Shown here in pieces: positions 1 through 12,850 of a DNA stretch of 64,000 bases. Location of the stretch: contig JAJEKV010000025.1 in NCBI GenBank assembly GCA_021234155.1, positions 6,055,310-6,119,309 of the forward strand, given 5' to 3'. The notes beneath the pieces were generated by a model. That model saw nothing but the letters and a program-made list of their open reading frames with translations. It did not search any database and was not told the origin of the DNA. Source of the DNA: Isoetes taiwanensis (taxonomy: Eukaryota; Streptophyta; Lycopodiopsida; Isoetales; Isoetaceae). A program made the translations under genes and the position numbers. Position 1 is the stretch's first letter; the number at the start of each line of letters is the position of its first letter.

Positions 1-800
1 TCATAAAACCCCAACCCACTTCTAGATTAGAGATACAACCATGCAAGATCCTGCATGTTTAACAAACATCTGAACCCATATGAGGCTATTGAATATAGAA
101 AGGCGAAGGAATAAGAAAGTACATAACCGCCCCATAGACAATGCCGCTTAGTGAACAATTTAAGAAACTCAATATACTTATTGGCACTAATATTCAATAA
201 AAGCTCAAACATAATGCGTTCCTCATTTATCAAAACTATTCAGAAACTTATTTGAGATACCGGGTTAGGCATCGTTTACTTAACAACCTATGCTAAAAAT
301 GCCATATTTTGATATAAAGTGTGTCATTCGATGCGCAAATGATGCTAAAATGCAAACTATGATAAATCCATTACTAAAACAAGACTAGAACTTAGACTCG
401 AGCCAACTTTATAGGGTTAGAACTAAAGAAATACCATGTAAGTGGCCCTGGGTCACATAAATTTCTTTTTGTATTCATTAATAAAAAAGAAAGCCTTGGC
501 TATTGTACTTACTGTGTATGAAGACTTTATTGGTGCGACATAGATGTTTCAAGTTGTTGTAGATGTGTAGTGCAAATTTGATAGTCTATAGTTGTAATAG
601 AAAAAATAATAATAGCATCTCAAATTTCAATGTATTTGTTTGCGCACATGCAACAAAAGCGTTTCTTGCTAAGTGCTCAAATATATGTTGCTATACAGTT
701 ATGAAGTGTAAAACAATGCAAGTGAGCATCATTCCATTTTGTTGTGTTTGTTTTGGTACTCATCTGTTATTTTCTCAAGGATATAATTTTACTTCTGCTA
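1..800. other. AT-rich sequence, no gene seen
   Basis: I see no coding run with conserved motifs, no RNA gene and no transposon terminus here. The short open frames are AT-rich and low in complexity, as expected by chance. Confidence 0.5.
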
Positions 801-896
801 AGGTCCATAAAAGTGACGCTGCCAAGGAAGAAAAATGAAGCCATTTTGCGTGAGAAATTTGTTCTGTCCGTTGAACCACTTATGCCAATTTAAGAA

Positions 897-1070
897 ATGG
901 ATGAATTTAAGGAGAAAGTTGTTTCTTATCAGCAAAGAAAAGACGAAGGCATTAAAGTTGCTGGATACAGAAGGGAATTGGCGTTCTTCAACTACAAGCA
1001 ATTCAAATTTGAAAGTGAGATGCAAATAAAGGAAATAGCAACATACTGGTTTGAAACTCCATCTAGATAG
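897..1070 (+). CDS. Exon-like island, charged peptide of unknown family
   Basis: An ATG-initiated frame of 57 codons reads MDEFKEKVVSYQQRKDEG and continues with many Lys, Glu, Arg and aromatic residues to a stop at 1068-1070. The same frame is open upstream from about 815 (it includes KNEAILREKFVLSVEPLMP) and is interrupted only by one TAA at 891-893. The two parts together look like a charged, possibly coiled-coil exon of about 85 residues, not a chance frame. I do not recognise the family. The in-frame stop may be decay or a consensus error, given the indels seen elsewhere in the window. No splice sites were fixed with confidence, and it could be a transposon fragment. Confidence 0.3.
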   Translation: MDEFKEKVVSYQQRKDEGIKVAGYRRELAFFNYKQFKFESEMQIKEIATYWFETPSR

Positions 1071-1194
1071 AGATTAAGGATTTAAAAAAAGCGGGCGAAA
1101 TTTGCTCACACAAAGTAAGAATTTTTCTTCTCAGTGGCAAAGAGAACCGAGGCATAGCATGTCATGACAGAGCCGGGAAGTTTGATTTATGATA

Positions 1195-1600
1195 TATCTT
1201 CTAGGTCTGTTATTTAAAAAGCATTCTATCGGGCTTATCCGACTCGCATAAAGTTCAAGTTTCCTGCTGTTAAATCCGTGTAACCTTGAGTTGTGCTTTG
1301 TTGCTACAACTTTAACTAAGATTTTGCAAACTCGATGCATGGGACTTCAATAATTTGCTTGAATCGGATTATTATGGCTACTTTGAAAAAGAAAAATGTG
1401 GAAGTGAGATACAGATAGATTAAGAATTTTCCTTGGCCGTTTCAAGCTTTGGTTTTGTTGCTTAAAAAGCATCCTGCTAAACTTAGTTGGCTCGCATAAA
1501 GCTCGACTTTTTTTATATGTTCATCTGAAAGTTTGGGAACCCAATTTGCGACGTCTCAATAACTTGCTTGAATGGGACAATAACTTGCTTGAATGGGACA
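1195..1600 (+). repeat. Local imperfect direct duplication
   Basis: The segment near 1195-1370 is repeated imperfectly near 1455-1590. Shared anchors are 'TTAAAAAGCAT', 'CTCGCATAAAG' and 'TTGCTTGAAT', in the same order. The end of the second copy also holds a ~22 bp tandem duplication built on 'AATAACTTGCTTGAATGGG' near 1557-1600. No open frame follows the repeat, so it looks like non-coding local duplication. Confidence 0.55.
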
Positions 1601-4012
1601 TTGGATAATTTGCTGGTACAATTTTTACAGGTTCAATAGATGGGGCCAATCTATTCCGATTCCGGAATAGTGTAGGACAAAGGCCATCAGAGGCGTGATT
1701 ATTCTACAAACTCGTGGCCACATGGGCGGGTGAGTAATTTAAAAAGGAGCAAATTTTTGTTGCATTTGGTAATATTTGCCCAAACTATGGTGATTTTGCC
1801 ATAGTTAGGCTATCTCAATATAATCCAAGGTTACGCTTTAATATTCTAATTTTTTTCAAAGCATTTTTGAGGGCAATGCTTCCATGTCGCTTTGCCCCGC
1901 TTGCCGCAGAGTTGAGAAAACCTCAAAATTCAGTCAATTCTAATTGTTGAGGCTTGCTCCAATCTGCACCAACACGTGATGGGATGCTTCGCTTTCCCGG
2001 AGTCCAACCTGCAAGTAATTAGATCACAGCATTGAGCTATCGCTCCTTGCCCATTTAAAAAAATGTGAACATCAAGATCCTGCGGAGTTCTAAAACCTAA
2101 AACAAAGTCCTCCATTCTAACGCAGTTTCTTTCTCAAAACCATGAATGCATTAAATCAAGGAAGCTCCTAAGGTTTAATTCAAATAGCTATTGACTTGAC
2201 TTGATCAATAGTTAAGGCTATAGTGCACCCGCGACATAATTGGACTAGGTGCACGCTGATGTTGGAGCATCATTAGTTTGCATGGGGCGCGTATAGCAAT
2301 ACATTAATTAGGTAAGGAGTTTTAACGATTGTAATAACTTATTATAGTTTTGTATGAGCACTCTAGAAAGTCAGGGTGACTCACCATCAATCAGAAAAAA
2401 TAACCGGATGGGAAGCGGAGCAGATGGAGTGGAGTCGAAAAAGGCCAAAGGAAAAAAGGAGGAGGCGTAGTTTGATTCAAGGAGAAATCAGAGATAAAAT
2501 GGGCTTTAGAGTCCTAAGAATGACTTATGATCTTCCGAGGTCGATTTCAGAAAAATCCAAGCTCATCATCGCTCTTCTCTAGACCCATCCGGTGTTCGTG
2601 GATGTTAGTCGCCTTTTTTCTTTATTATTTGCACACTGCTTATTAGTTTTTGGATGAAAAATACCGCTCTCGATAACAACATACATGGGCATTTTTTCAT
2701 GGCTTTACCGGTTGGTTGTTCCTTTGAGCAATCAACGGCCATCACTTAATAGCCAAAAAAATTTCAATGTCTCATCAAGAGTGCAAAGGCAAAGCATGTA
2801 TAAATATAAAACCCAAAAATCGCTCTAGGTGTAGATATACTATGATTTGCTTGCCTATACATCATAAAGGAGCAAAAAGAGCAAGAATTCTATTCTAAGT
2901 CTTGGTTATGGGTTGTGATAACGCCCTTCCCCGAGGAGTTATGGGCCGTGAAAATGGTCGAGTGGGTTATAGGCCGTGAATTAGTATCAAGACGGCAAAG
3001 ACGTCGAGGGAATTTCCTTAAAGCCTCGGAATTTCCTCAAGCATGGCCACTGCCATTTTCCCCGCCCATACCGCCCCAGGGGAGGACGTTATCGGCCTTA
3101 ATGTCCCGGCCGCATTTAGCGCAGTGCTACCGCCATAGCCAAGCTTGGCATCAGATTCGCACGAGCTGCCCAATTTGGATGTAACAAAAAAACTCACGTG
3201 GTTTGAAGGATCAGCACTCCATTTCCTCGCTCTCTTAAGATAGAATACTCACCCTCAAGATGAAGAAATAGACTCGCACTGTGCAAAGCAGTAACAAAAT
3301 TTTAATGGCCTCAAGCTCCAAATGTACCGGATTCTGATAAGATTCTTCACATGTCCGGCTTGGCTATGTATGCAGGCCATGGCCAAAGATTCACCACTAT
3401 GGCGAGATCTCGACCGCTTAACTCCATACATTTTAGGAAAAAAAAAAACTTAAATCTTAACACACATTTTTGTGATAGAAGTCTAACTCGCTGGGTGATT
3501 GCTATGCACCATATTTGTCGCTTGGCTCGCTTCAAACGCAGATACCGGATCAAACACCAAAATCGTGAAAATGAAGCGCAGGCCGCTCATGGAAAGAGAG
3601 AAGTTGCCCCGAGGCCGCCTCGAGGTCCGCTATGGCTTGAGGCTTGGCTATGGAGGGGCTCTGAGGCCCGCTATGGCGCCTTTTGTGAGGGATCAACCCC
3701 ATGGTAGAGCAAAAACAAAGGTAAAGCAGGATGTGGATGTTATGGACATAACATTATTGTTATGGTCATAAATAATTCTGGCCCAAATTGTTACCGATAT
3801 AACCTCTTAGAATAGACGGCCGGGATGTAATCCCACGGCTAAATGCGTAGGCCAAGGACGCGCATGATTACCGCGTCACTTCTCAACAGAAAAGGCGTGT
3901 GCATGCAATTATCCATTCGATGATGATTATTTTTCCTTTCTTTACCATTTCGCACCGATAGTACGCAAAATCCGCCACTTCTGGAACAAAGAATCAAACA
4001 GATTCCGCAACA
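1601..4012. other. Intergenic, with GC-rich patches
   Basis: No gene is recognised. Two GC-richer patches (about 2910-3180 and 3580-3720) carry short open frames without motifs I know. Their composition differs from the AT-rich flanks, and they may be worn transposon or LTR pieces, but I found no terminal repeats or primer-binding site. A small inverted repeat built on GTTATG and CATAAC lies near 3738-3770. Confidence 0.4.
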
Positions 4013-6149
4013 CAAAAAAAAAAAACCATTTGAGCTCTAAGACCATAAGAAATAATACCACTTAGGCCTTATAGTTCCATTTGGAAAATAAGGACTTGAC
4101 TGCAATCCTAGAAATAGATGTGCAATCCCAATTTGTGTCCCCGGATAAGGACAAATAAGAAAGAAATACAGATTTGCCATTCCAGGACAATTATCTTGAA
4201 CTACTATGATCATTTTGAAACATTTGTATACCAGCACTAGAATCAGTTAAGCAAAGCTCGAATAAGTAAACGAGATTAAGATTTTCAGAAATATACAACA
4301 AAGAAAATTAAGATAGTTGAACAAAACTTAAAGCATTATCCCAGCAAGGTTATAGCCGATCAAATGTAGACAATAGTTTTCTGGTATTAAAGCATAAGAG
4401 TGGCATGCAACTTATATAAAGCGCGAAGTTATAAAAGCACAGAAAATACTACTAGAATATGGATTTCCTTCAGATCTTAGAAGGATTCAGAAGTAACATA
4501 TAAAAAGCAAAAGAACTCCAGAGTTGTTTAAGACTTAAACATACTAAGTGGTATGGCACAGCACCGAGAAACTAAAATCTTAAAGAGTTCATAGATGTCA
4601 CCCAGCAGCCAACTTCTGGCTAACTTCTGGAAGAACTTGTAGATTTGAGCAGTGGTTGTTGCTCATTGAATATCACGAAAAAACACCACATGGAGGGATG
4701 AGTCCGGTTACCTGCAGTGGAACCAAATGCAAGTTAGCCTGAGAAGGGTAAATGCATAAGCCACAAACAGGTAAGCAATGAACTCGTCCGGCTTAACGCC
4801 CTTCACCATAAAACAAACATGTATAACCAAAATAATAAGGCCAAGTAGTTAAGAAAATCAATTCAGAAATTAATGCGTAAATTAATGCGTATGAAATAGG
4901 AGGTAGTTCGTGAGAATAAACCTAAAGAGTTAGTTTAGAGAATAAACCTCAAGAGTTACAACTTTTAATTGAGGAAGCACATAGTATAAAGTACGATTAA
5001 GAGAGAAACAAACAAAACAACAAACATTAAATTGAGCACGCCTATGTGAAAGGTTCATAAGCTAAATTAAGTAAACTGACGCTTTGGGGCAAGTCTTGAT
5101 CTAGATCGGTTCCTAAATAGAAGATCACTAGAATTTACAAAGAAATAAATATTTACTATATCAAATGGACAATTAAACAACATAATGCATCATCAAGAGT
5201 CAATTTAAGAGGAGGGCCAAACATGATGCCCGATGGGACCAGTCTGGGTACACTCTATGGCTTAGAACTATCTCTCATCTAAGCACGCTTATATAGAGAG
5301 TCTGGCTAAAGTCTATAGTGTACATACTACCATCACAATTTAAAGCAAGGAAGTGTGTTATCAGCCATAAATTGACAATAATGCACTTTATCAAGGAAAG
5401 AGGTATGAAATGGGATAGCAGAATGGAGAAGTGGGATCTAGACAAAGAGTGTAGCATGCTATATATGGAATGGGACTACGCTTGTAAACTAGAGCAAATA
5501 AGGTGTCATGACCTCAGACGCAACGTAAATTAGGAATCTTATCTAGAGTGGATTTATGGCACTTATCAAGCAATCATGAGATGCAAGCAGATCAGAAAGG
5601 AATACCACATTAAGTTTACAACTAAACTTAAAATTATGAGTCCATTTTAGAGATCCCATAGCAAAGAAGCAAACTATGATTATTGGCAGAGATGAAGATC
5701 TACAGCTAAAATACATGATATTAATGGATCGAAAGAGCTTTTTAGCAAAAGACAAAGATGACATCTCATCCTCATGATACAAAGCAAGGTACATCTAGCA
5801 TCTAGCTTATTTTTCATCTGCTTTACTATATTAGATAGAGATCTATACTAGCGTATCATGACATTTCAATTTTATAGATGTACTGGGCCAGTCGACCGCA
5901 GATGATCAAGAGTAGATTTTACGCGATGGATCAAGCCATGAATTGTACAAGGCGTATATGAGTGAAACTGAATATCTACACAGTTTAACCATCTATTGTA
6001 GCATAAGTGCAAGAAGAACATTAAAAAGGAGAGGATAACTATCAATCCATTAAAGAAACCAAGTCGAATAGAATGAAATATTTCCATAAAACATTATGAA
6101 AAACCTGGACAAGCAGACATTCGTATGAAGCTTGCAAATACTGTGGTTG

Positions 6150-6450
6150 TAGTAGCTCATAAATTTCGCCTTGTGATCATCTCGCAGTGGCGATTAAGCT
6201 CCTTAGCTTCCATCGGATTCGCAGGATTAACCGGATCAACGTAATTGGGTTGGGCGTAGGTAATGCCTTCCTCGGATCAAGCAATAGCACGCGCGAACCT
6301 TCCTCTTATCTTGGCAATGGACATGTAGATGGAGCTCATGAGATCCGAATGACTTGTGCCACGCACAATCCGAAATATTTAGGCAGAGAGAAATACATCA
6401 GCCGGCCATTTACCGGAATCCAAGGAACGATGGCCCAACCAAAACGACGG
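6150..6450 (-). CDS. Exon-like island in unit 1, unknown protein
   Basis: On the minus strand this GC-richer patch reads DPVNPANPMEAKELN near 6187-6240. The paralogous patch in unit 2 reads INPANPVEAKSLI and then ARIYELLQ. Shared reading after divergence suggests a real exon of an ancestral gene. A second shared minus-strand stretch near 6320-6345 reads SDLMSSIYMS in both copies. Frames are broken between these runs by small indels that differ between copies. No family was recognised and no splice sites were fixed. The plus-strand frame at 6187-6453 overlaps but is not kept in unit 2. Confidence 0.35.
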
Positions 6451-7154
6451 TAAGATATAACCAGAGAAATACAGAAATAACAAACAAATTGCATTTAATC
6501 ACCCTCAGATTGGAAATATGGGATCTAGTATTTGAAATTTGTATTTCCATTTCCCATGGTAAAGAACCATATGGGGTCGTATTAGGATGGCGCTGAATAT
6601 TTTAGCCATGATAGAGTGAACTGAACTTATCTACCAGGAGAATTGAACAATTTAGATTAAATTTGGAGGTAATGCTTACCCATGTACACCCACCTATTAA
6701 ACCCAATCGTGCTATGGCTGATCTTTCCTATATACACATGTAGTAACCTATATTTCCATTTAATCCATGATATCCTGAACATAATATCATTTCAAATAAT
6801 ATCAAGGACTTACCAACAATATGGCGGGAAATGGTAAGATGTTCATATATCTAAGAATGTCAAAGAACATGTTAGATTAGGAGAAAACATGTGGTATAAA
6901 CCTATTTGGTCTTAACAAAAATGACAATCTCAAACCTAGTATAAAAAGTTTTAATGCATTACGCCAGACACCATAAGTACAATGGCTATGCACCCATCGG
7001 TGCTGACCAGCGTATCCATCCGAAGGCAGATAAGAATAGATCATGTAGTTAATGAACTTTTTATAAAAAACCGCCAATTCTAACACCGCGTGTTTTGGGG
7101 GCCCCTTAGATTTAGCATGCATCCAAAATGGAAAGCAAAGTTACAACAGGGAGA

Positions 7155-7185
7155 GTAGGGCCCTGTTGTAACGCAGGGACCCTAC
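7155..7185. other. GGGCCC-type hairpin, copy 1
   Basis: GTAGGG at the left pairs with CCCTAC at the right, and CCTG with CAGG inside, around a short loop. The same hairpin recurs at 13621-13650 in unit 3, so both arms survived duplication and divergence. Confidence 0.6.
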
Positions 7186-7474
7186 CCAACCCGTACATAT
7201 CTACTTGTTAGCAACTAGGAAGTACTTACAAGATTCTTTTGAGAGATTGTTTCATGTCTTCAATGTCAAAATCTCTTCAATGTCAAAATGCAGCTCAAGG
7301 AAAGAATTACCTAGTGTTTGAAACACAATTCGAAGCACTATCAAATCTGTATAACTGGTAGAGGCCAATATTCCGATCAAGTGCATGGTAGTAACATTAA
7401 GGACAACATCCATATGATGTCTGTTTTGAGAAATCCAAGCTATAATAGTGTAAAAGTTTTTTTGTTATACACAA

Positions 7475-7518
7475 CCAGCCATGGAAAAACTCTTTCCATA
7501 AAAATCCATGGCTGATGG
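7475..7518. other. CCATGG hairpin, copy 1
   Basis: CCAGCCATGG and CCATGGCTG form a stem, continued inward by GGAAA against TTTCC. The paralogue at 13932-13975 keeps the structure with one change that turns a G-C pair into a G-T (G-U in RNA) pair. Confidence 0.6.
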
Positions 7519-7727
7519 AACTTACAACAGCTTTAGCATGATATTTTGCCTTCATTGTTATGCAGGAGAGTCAGCTCGTTGATCCAGAAATCCTTAAAGA
7601 CAGTATCTTCAACAAGAGATGTAAAATCAAGTCCAATTTTCTGTAATAACATACAAGTGTGAGTAGAAACAATAACACACCTTTACTCCAAATCAGGGTC
7701 TCAAGTTAAACTTAGGAATTGGAGTAA

Positions 7728-10700
7728 CATTAAAAAACCGTTTCAGCCTGTTAAGACCATAAGAAATAACAGACTTTAGGCCTTATAATTCCATTTGGAA
7801 AAATAAGGACCTTCAATTGCAATCCTAGAAATAGACAGGTGCAACCTAATTCTAGGCCCTGATAAGGACAAATAAGAAAGAAATACAGATTTGCCATTCC
7901 AGGACAATTATCTTGAACTACTATGATCATTTTGAAACATTTGTATACCAGCACTAGAATCAGTTAAGCAAAGCTCGAATAAGTAAACGAGATTAAGATT
8001 TTCAGAAATATACAACAAAGAAAATTAAGATAGTTGAACAAAACTTAAAGCATTATCCCAGCAAGGTTATAGCCGATCAAATGTAGACAATAGTTTTCTG
8101 GTATTAAAGCATAAGAGTGGCATGCAACTTATATAAAGCGCGAAGTTATAAAAGCACAGAAAATACTACTAGAATATGGATTTCCTTCAGATCTTAGAAG
8201 GATTCAGAAGTAACATATAAAAAGCAAAAGAACTCCAGAGTTGTTTAAGACTTAAACATACTAAGTGGTATGGCAATGTTGATCGAAACTAAAATCTTAA
8301 AGAGTTCATAGATGTCACCCAGCAGCCAACTTCTGGCTAACTTCTGGAAGAACTTGTAGATTTGAGCAGTGGTTGTTGCTCATTGAATATCACGAAAAAA
8401 CACCACATGGAGGTGATGAAACTGCTAATTGCAAAGGAACCAAATGCAAGTTAGCCTGAGAAGGGTAAATGCATAAGCCACAAACAGGTAAGCAATGAAC
8501 TCGTCCGGCTTAACGCCCTTCACCATAAAACAAACATGTATAACCAAAATAATAAGGCCAAGTAGTTAAGAAAATCAATTCAGAAATTAATGCAGAAATT
8601 AATGCAGAAGAAATAGAGGTAGTTCAGAGAATAAACCTAAAGAGTTATAGTTTAGAGAATAAACCTGAAGAGTTACAGTTTAATTTTGAGGAAGCACATA
8701 GTATAGCACAGATTAAGAGAGAACAACAAAACAACAAACATTAAATTGAGCACAGCTATGTGAAAGGTTCATAAGCTAAATTGGGCAAACCGCACGCTTG
8801 GGGCAAGTCTTTGATCTAGACTGGCTCCGAAATATGAAGATCACTAGAATTTCACAAAGAAATAAATATTTAATATATCAAATGGACAATTAAACAACAT
8901 ACGACTATCAAGAGTCAATTTAAGAGGAGGGCCAACATGATGCCTGATGGGACCAGTCTAAGTACACTCTATGGCGAGAACTATCTCAATCTACACGTTT
9001 ATATAGAGAGTCTACAAAGTCTATGCTACTACTACCATCAAAGCACTTAAAGCAAGCAGCGTGTAAGTTACCTTCTATAAATTGACACTGCACTTATTGA
9101 AGGAAAGAGTGTGAAATGATAGCGTGAATGGAGAAGTGGGATCTAGACAAAGAGTGTAGCATGCTATATATGGGAATGGACTACGTTGTAAACTAGAAAG
9201 CAATAAGTTTCCATGACCTGTACTGCAACAGAAATTAGGGAATCTATCTAGAGTGGATTTATGGCACTTATCAAGCAATCATGAGATGCAGCAGATCAGG
9301 AAAGGAATACCACATTAAGTTTACAACTAAACTTAAAATTATGAGTCCATTTTAGAGATCCCATAGCAAAGAAGCAAACTATGATTATTGGCAAGAGATG
9401 AAGACGCCAGCTAAAATACATGATATTAATACCGAAAGAGCTTTTTAGGCAAAGACAAGATGACATCTCATCCCTATGATACAGTGTACATCTAGCATCT
9501 AGCTTATTTTTCATCTGTTTTACTATATTAGATAGAGATCTACATTAAGGTATCATGACATTTCACTTTATAGATGTAATCGGGCTGAAATGTATCTCAA
9601 GTAGATGATCAAGAGTAGACTTTACGCGATGGATCGCTTCTATGAAATTGTACAAGGCAGATATGAGTGAAACTGGAATATCTACACAGCTAACCATCTA
9701 TTGTAGCATAAGTGCAAGAAGAACATTAAAAAAAGGGGAGAGGATAACTATCAACGATTAAAGAAACCAAGCTGGGAATAGAATGAAATATTTCATAAAA
9801 CATTATGTAGAAACCTCGATCAGCGTACATCTCGGTGGTTGTATTGCAACAATGTTGTAGTAGCTCATAAATTCTTGCTCCTAGATCATCCGGCAGTATG
9901 ATTAAGCTCTTAGCTTCCACCGGATTCGCAGGATTTATCCGGATCAATTGCTGGGCGTGAGGTACGCTTCCTTCCTGACGCTGGGTTTGTATTACCGCGT
10001 AACCTCTATCTTGGCAAGCTGGACATGTAGATGGAGCTCATGAGATCCGAATACGACTCAGACACGGCATAATCCGAAAGCCATTTAGGCGCAGAAATAC
10101 ATCAGCTGCCATTTACCGAATCCAAGAGGAAATCCATGGCCCAACCCTAAACGCATTTGCGTATATAAACTGCAGAAATACGTAGTAACAACAACAAATT
10201 GCATTTTAATCAATTCCCCTGTGATTGGAAATATGGGACCTAGCATTTGAAATTTGCATTTCCATTTCCATGGTAAAGAAACTTATATGGGGCTGTATTA
10301 GGATGGCGCCGGAATATTTTTAGCCATGGATAGAGGAACTGAACTTATCTAATAGAGAATTGAACAATTTAGATTAAATTTGAGGTATCGCTTACCCATG
10401 TACATTCCCCCACCTATTAAACTCACCAGTTATAGAAGATTCTTCCTATACACATGTAGGTCCTTATATTTTACTTAATCCATGATATCCCTAACATAAT
10501 ATCAGCTTCAAATAATGATCAAGGGATCCCGCCTTGTCCACAAATCCCACCTTCCAAAACATGTGGTATAAACCTATTTAGTCTTAACAAAAATGACAAT
10601 CTCACTCTTAGTATAAAAAAGTTTTAATGCATTACGCCAGACACCATAAGTACAATGGCTATGCACCCATCTAAAAGGACCAAGTGTATCCATCCGAAGG

Positions 10701-10739
10701 AGATAAGAATAGACTGCGGCATTAATGAACTTTATAAAA
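7728..10739. repeat. Tandem array unit 2 (~3.0 kb)
   Basis: This unit is collinear with unit 1 (4013-7070) but lacks the terminal hairpin block. It ends at an A-run near 10735-10755, where unit 3 begins. The differences from unit 1 come as clustered blocks, for example around 8275-8290 and 8415-8435, between nearly identical runs. That pattern fits local consensus error or gene-conversion patches better than even mutational decay. Confidence 0.85.
9840..10150 (-). CDS. Exon-like island in unit 2, unknown protein
   Basis: This is the paralogue of the unit 1 island. The minus strand near 9860-9947 reads INPANPVEAKSLI, then LPDDLGARIYELLQHCC. A second stretch upstream on that strand reads SDLMSSIYMS, as in unit 1. 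The two copies preserve peptide runs across frame breaks, which argues for coding ancestry. I cannot name the protein or give exon borders. Confidence 0.35.
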
Positions 10740-12654
10740 AAAAAAAAAAAAACCCCTTTTAAGCCTCGCTGATTTACATCGCATCATTAAGACTCCTAAG
10801 TCCATTTGGACATAAAGTTTTAATGCAAAATTTCCAACTAGATACTGTGATTATCCACCCGGCCTTGATTTGAGGTATTGCTAAAAATAATGCAAGATAT
10901 GATCAGAAGACTAAAGATAGAAAAACACGCTAATTAGAATAAGATAACAATAAGCAAGCATTTTAAGTTGAAGGCTCATTAAGACAACAAATTACTTTAA
11001 TGTTTGCACCCAAACATGGAAAATGACAAAGGACAGAATATCATCGCTTGAACAAGATGGCTGCTAGAAATTAGATTGAAGCAAGAGGTAAAGACACAAA
11101 ATAGTGAAGCTCATATTTCCAAAGCAGCATGTTCAAATCCAAGTGAAAAAATAGTGTTTGTCGGGAAGCACGTCTCAGAAGTCTTGTTCGAAAGCAAAAC
11201 TTTCTTCAAGCTACTATGATAAAACTACATGGAGGAACAGTTTGCTACTCCCAAAGGAACCAAAATGCAAGTTAGCCAAGAACCGGTAAATGCAAAAGCC
11301 ACAATGTAAGCTATAAACTTGTTCAATCCTAACTACCTACAAATATAATATCGAAAAGCTAAGATTAGGCAAATGTGCCAGCTATGAGTGTATAAGATAA
11401 GTTTCTAAAATGCAACTTAAGTGCAAGAGATCTATACTACTAACAAATAAGATAACCCGACACGGAGACATATTGCCATAGAGTGCAGTTGAAAATCGTT
11501 ATATTATCAGACATTCAAAGAGGGGTCAAAGAATAGTTACTATCATACTGTAATATGATTTCTAAACCCAATAAAGATAGGTCATCCAATTCCATTTAAG
11601 GAAAAATACTTAGATAAACATTAATCAGATGTAAAAGCCCATAAAACCGCATCATAGACCGCATCATATGCTGCAACAAGAGAGGTGTGAACTACATTAC
11701 TACACATATAGTAGAAATATAGCATAATATCCCAAGTTTATCATAGATTATGGACTGCTATGGACCATAGACATCAAGTGTAAGAAAAGAATGACCGAGG
11801 TAGACTAATAAGAAAGACAAGTTCTACAAAGATTCTAGAGTATATGCACCCAAATTGAAGCCTACCATGAAAAAGTAGGGACATCATTAAATGCATGTCA
11901 AGCCGAGCTACAACATTAAACACATAAGGGAACAATATCTATAGGGCAACCATCGGGCCAAAAGCCCGAAAAGGAAAAGGATAAGGTTAAGGCTGCCATT
12001 AAAGCAATGACGTAACTTATTTCGTGATTTTGTGCCCCGTGTCCTTGAATATACGCAAATAAGACAATAAGAAGCCGCAGTATTATAGCAAAAGATGGCA
12101 CAGAATCCGGGCCGCTAGATTTGGGAAAACATTAGTCTCTTATGTAAAACCAGAATCTAAATCACAAATACAAAAGCTAAGATACCTAAGGAATATTATC
12201 AGAATATTGTGCCATCAGGCCATGCATCAAAACTACATTAGGACCTGGATAGCCGCCTTTTTGGGAACATGTAGCCGCTTAATGCATCCACCGAACAACA
12301 TAGCTATTGGAAAATGGACTACGAGCCAATAATGGAAAATACTTAAACCGTTATGGTGGAAGCTGAATTTAGATCTACAAAACAATCAATATCCAAAGAC
12401 GTATAATATGGCTGGGAGAAATAGGCCATTTTGGCTAAGAAATCGAAATGTAACGTGAATAATATAGCAAACCATCCCGCTATGAGTTAGAATCATTGTA
12501 ATACTCATAGAAAAATGTACTACTGTGAGGTAAAAGGGTATAGGCAACAAGAAAAGAAATGGAGGTAGTAAAAGTGCATTAGATCTAAAGGCCAAGTTAT
12601 ATTTATAAATAAATTAGAGCTTGTATAGAAAATACTAAAGACTAGAAACCTCGA

Positions 12655-12850
12655 TTGATATTGTTGCTACCATTCTTGCTGGATGTGGGTGTTTGCCGGA
12701 GTTGCCGAACATCCATGCTCATTTACCAGCGTAATGGAAGGCATAATTTCATAGGGACTGAACTTGAATAATCTCGCGGCAGTAATCCGCTTCTTCCCTG
12801 ACTTGGTAAATCCAATCTTGCCCGCTACCCCATAAACCGGTAATCTTAAG
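12655..12850 (-). CDS. Exon-like island in unit 3, 'WIYQVRE' peptide
   Basis: The minus strand reads DWIYQVREEADYCREIIQVQ, then after a small break YAFHYA, and later KHPHPARM. The unit 4 paralogue preserves the same peptide in one long frame, so this copy carries one or two indels. I do not recognise the family. The copy ends near a GT dinucleotide shared by both units ('GGTTTC' on the minus strand), a possible splice donor. Confidence 0.4.

Larger units (their letters stand above)
4013..7727. repeat. Tandem array unit 1 (~3.7 kb)
   Basis: This is the first of four head-to-tail units. Each unit opens with an A-run followed by a variant of 'ACCCATTTTAAGCC' (near 4013, 7728, 10740 and 14396). 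Units 1 and 2 are closest: about 4235-4555 is nearly base-identical to 7950-8273, while other stretches differ in short dense clusters. The last ~650 bp (7075-7727) is a hairpin-bearing block that unit 2 lacks but unit 3 has. A minus-strand exon-like island lies at about 6150-6450. Confidence 0.85.

Noticed and set aside
2910-3180. LTR of a retrotransposon
   Set aside because: No second copy, primer-binding site or polypurine tract was seen.
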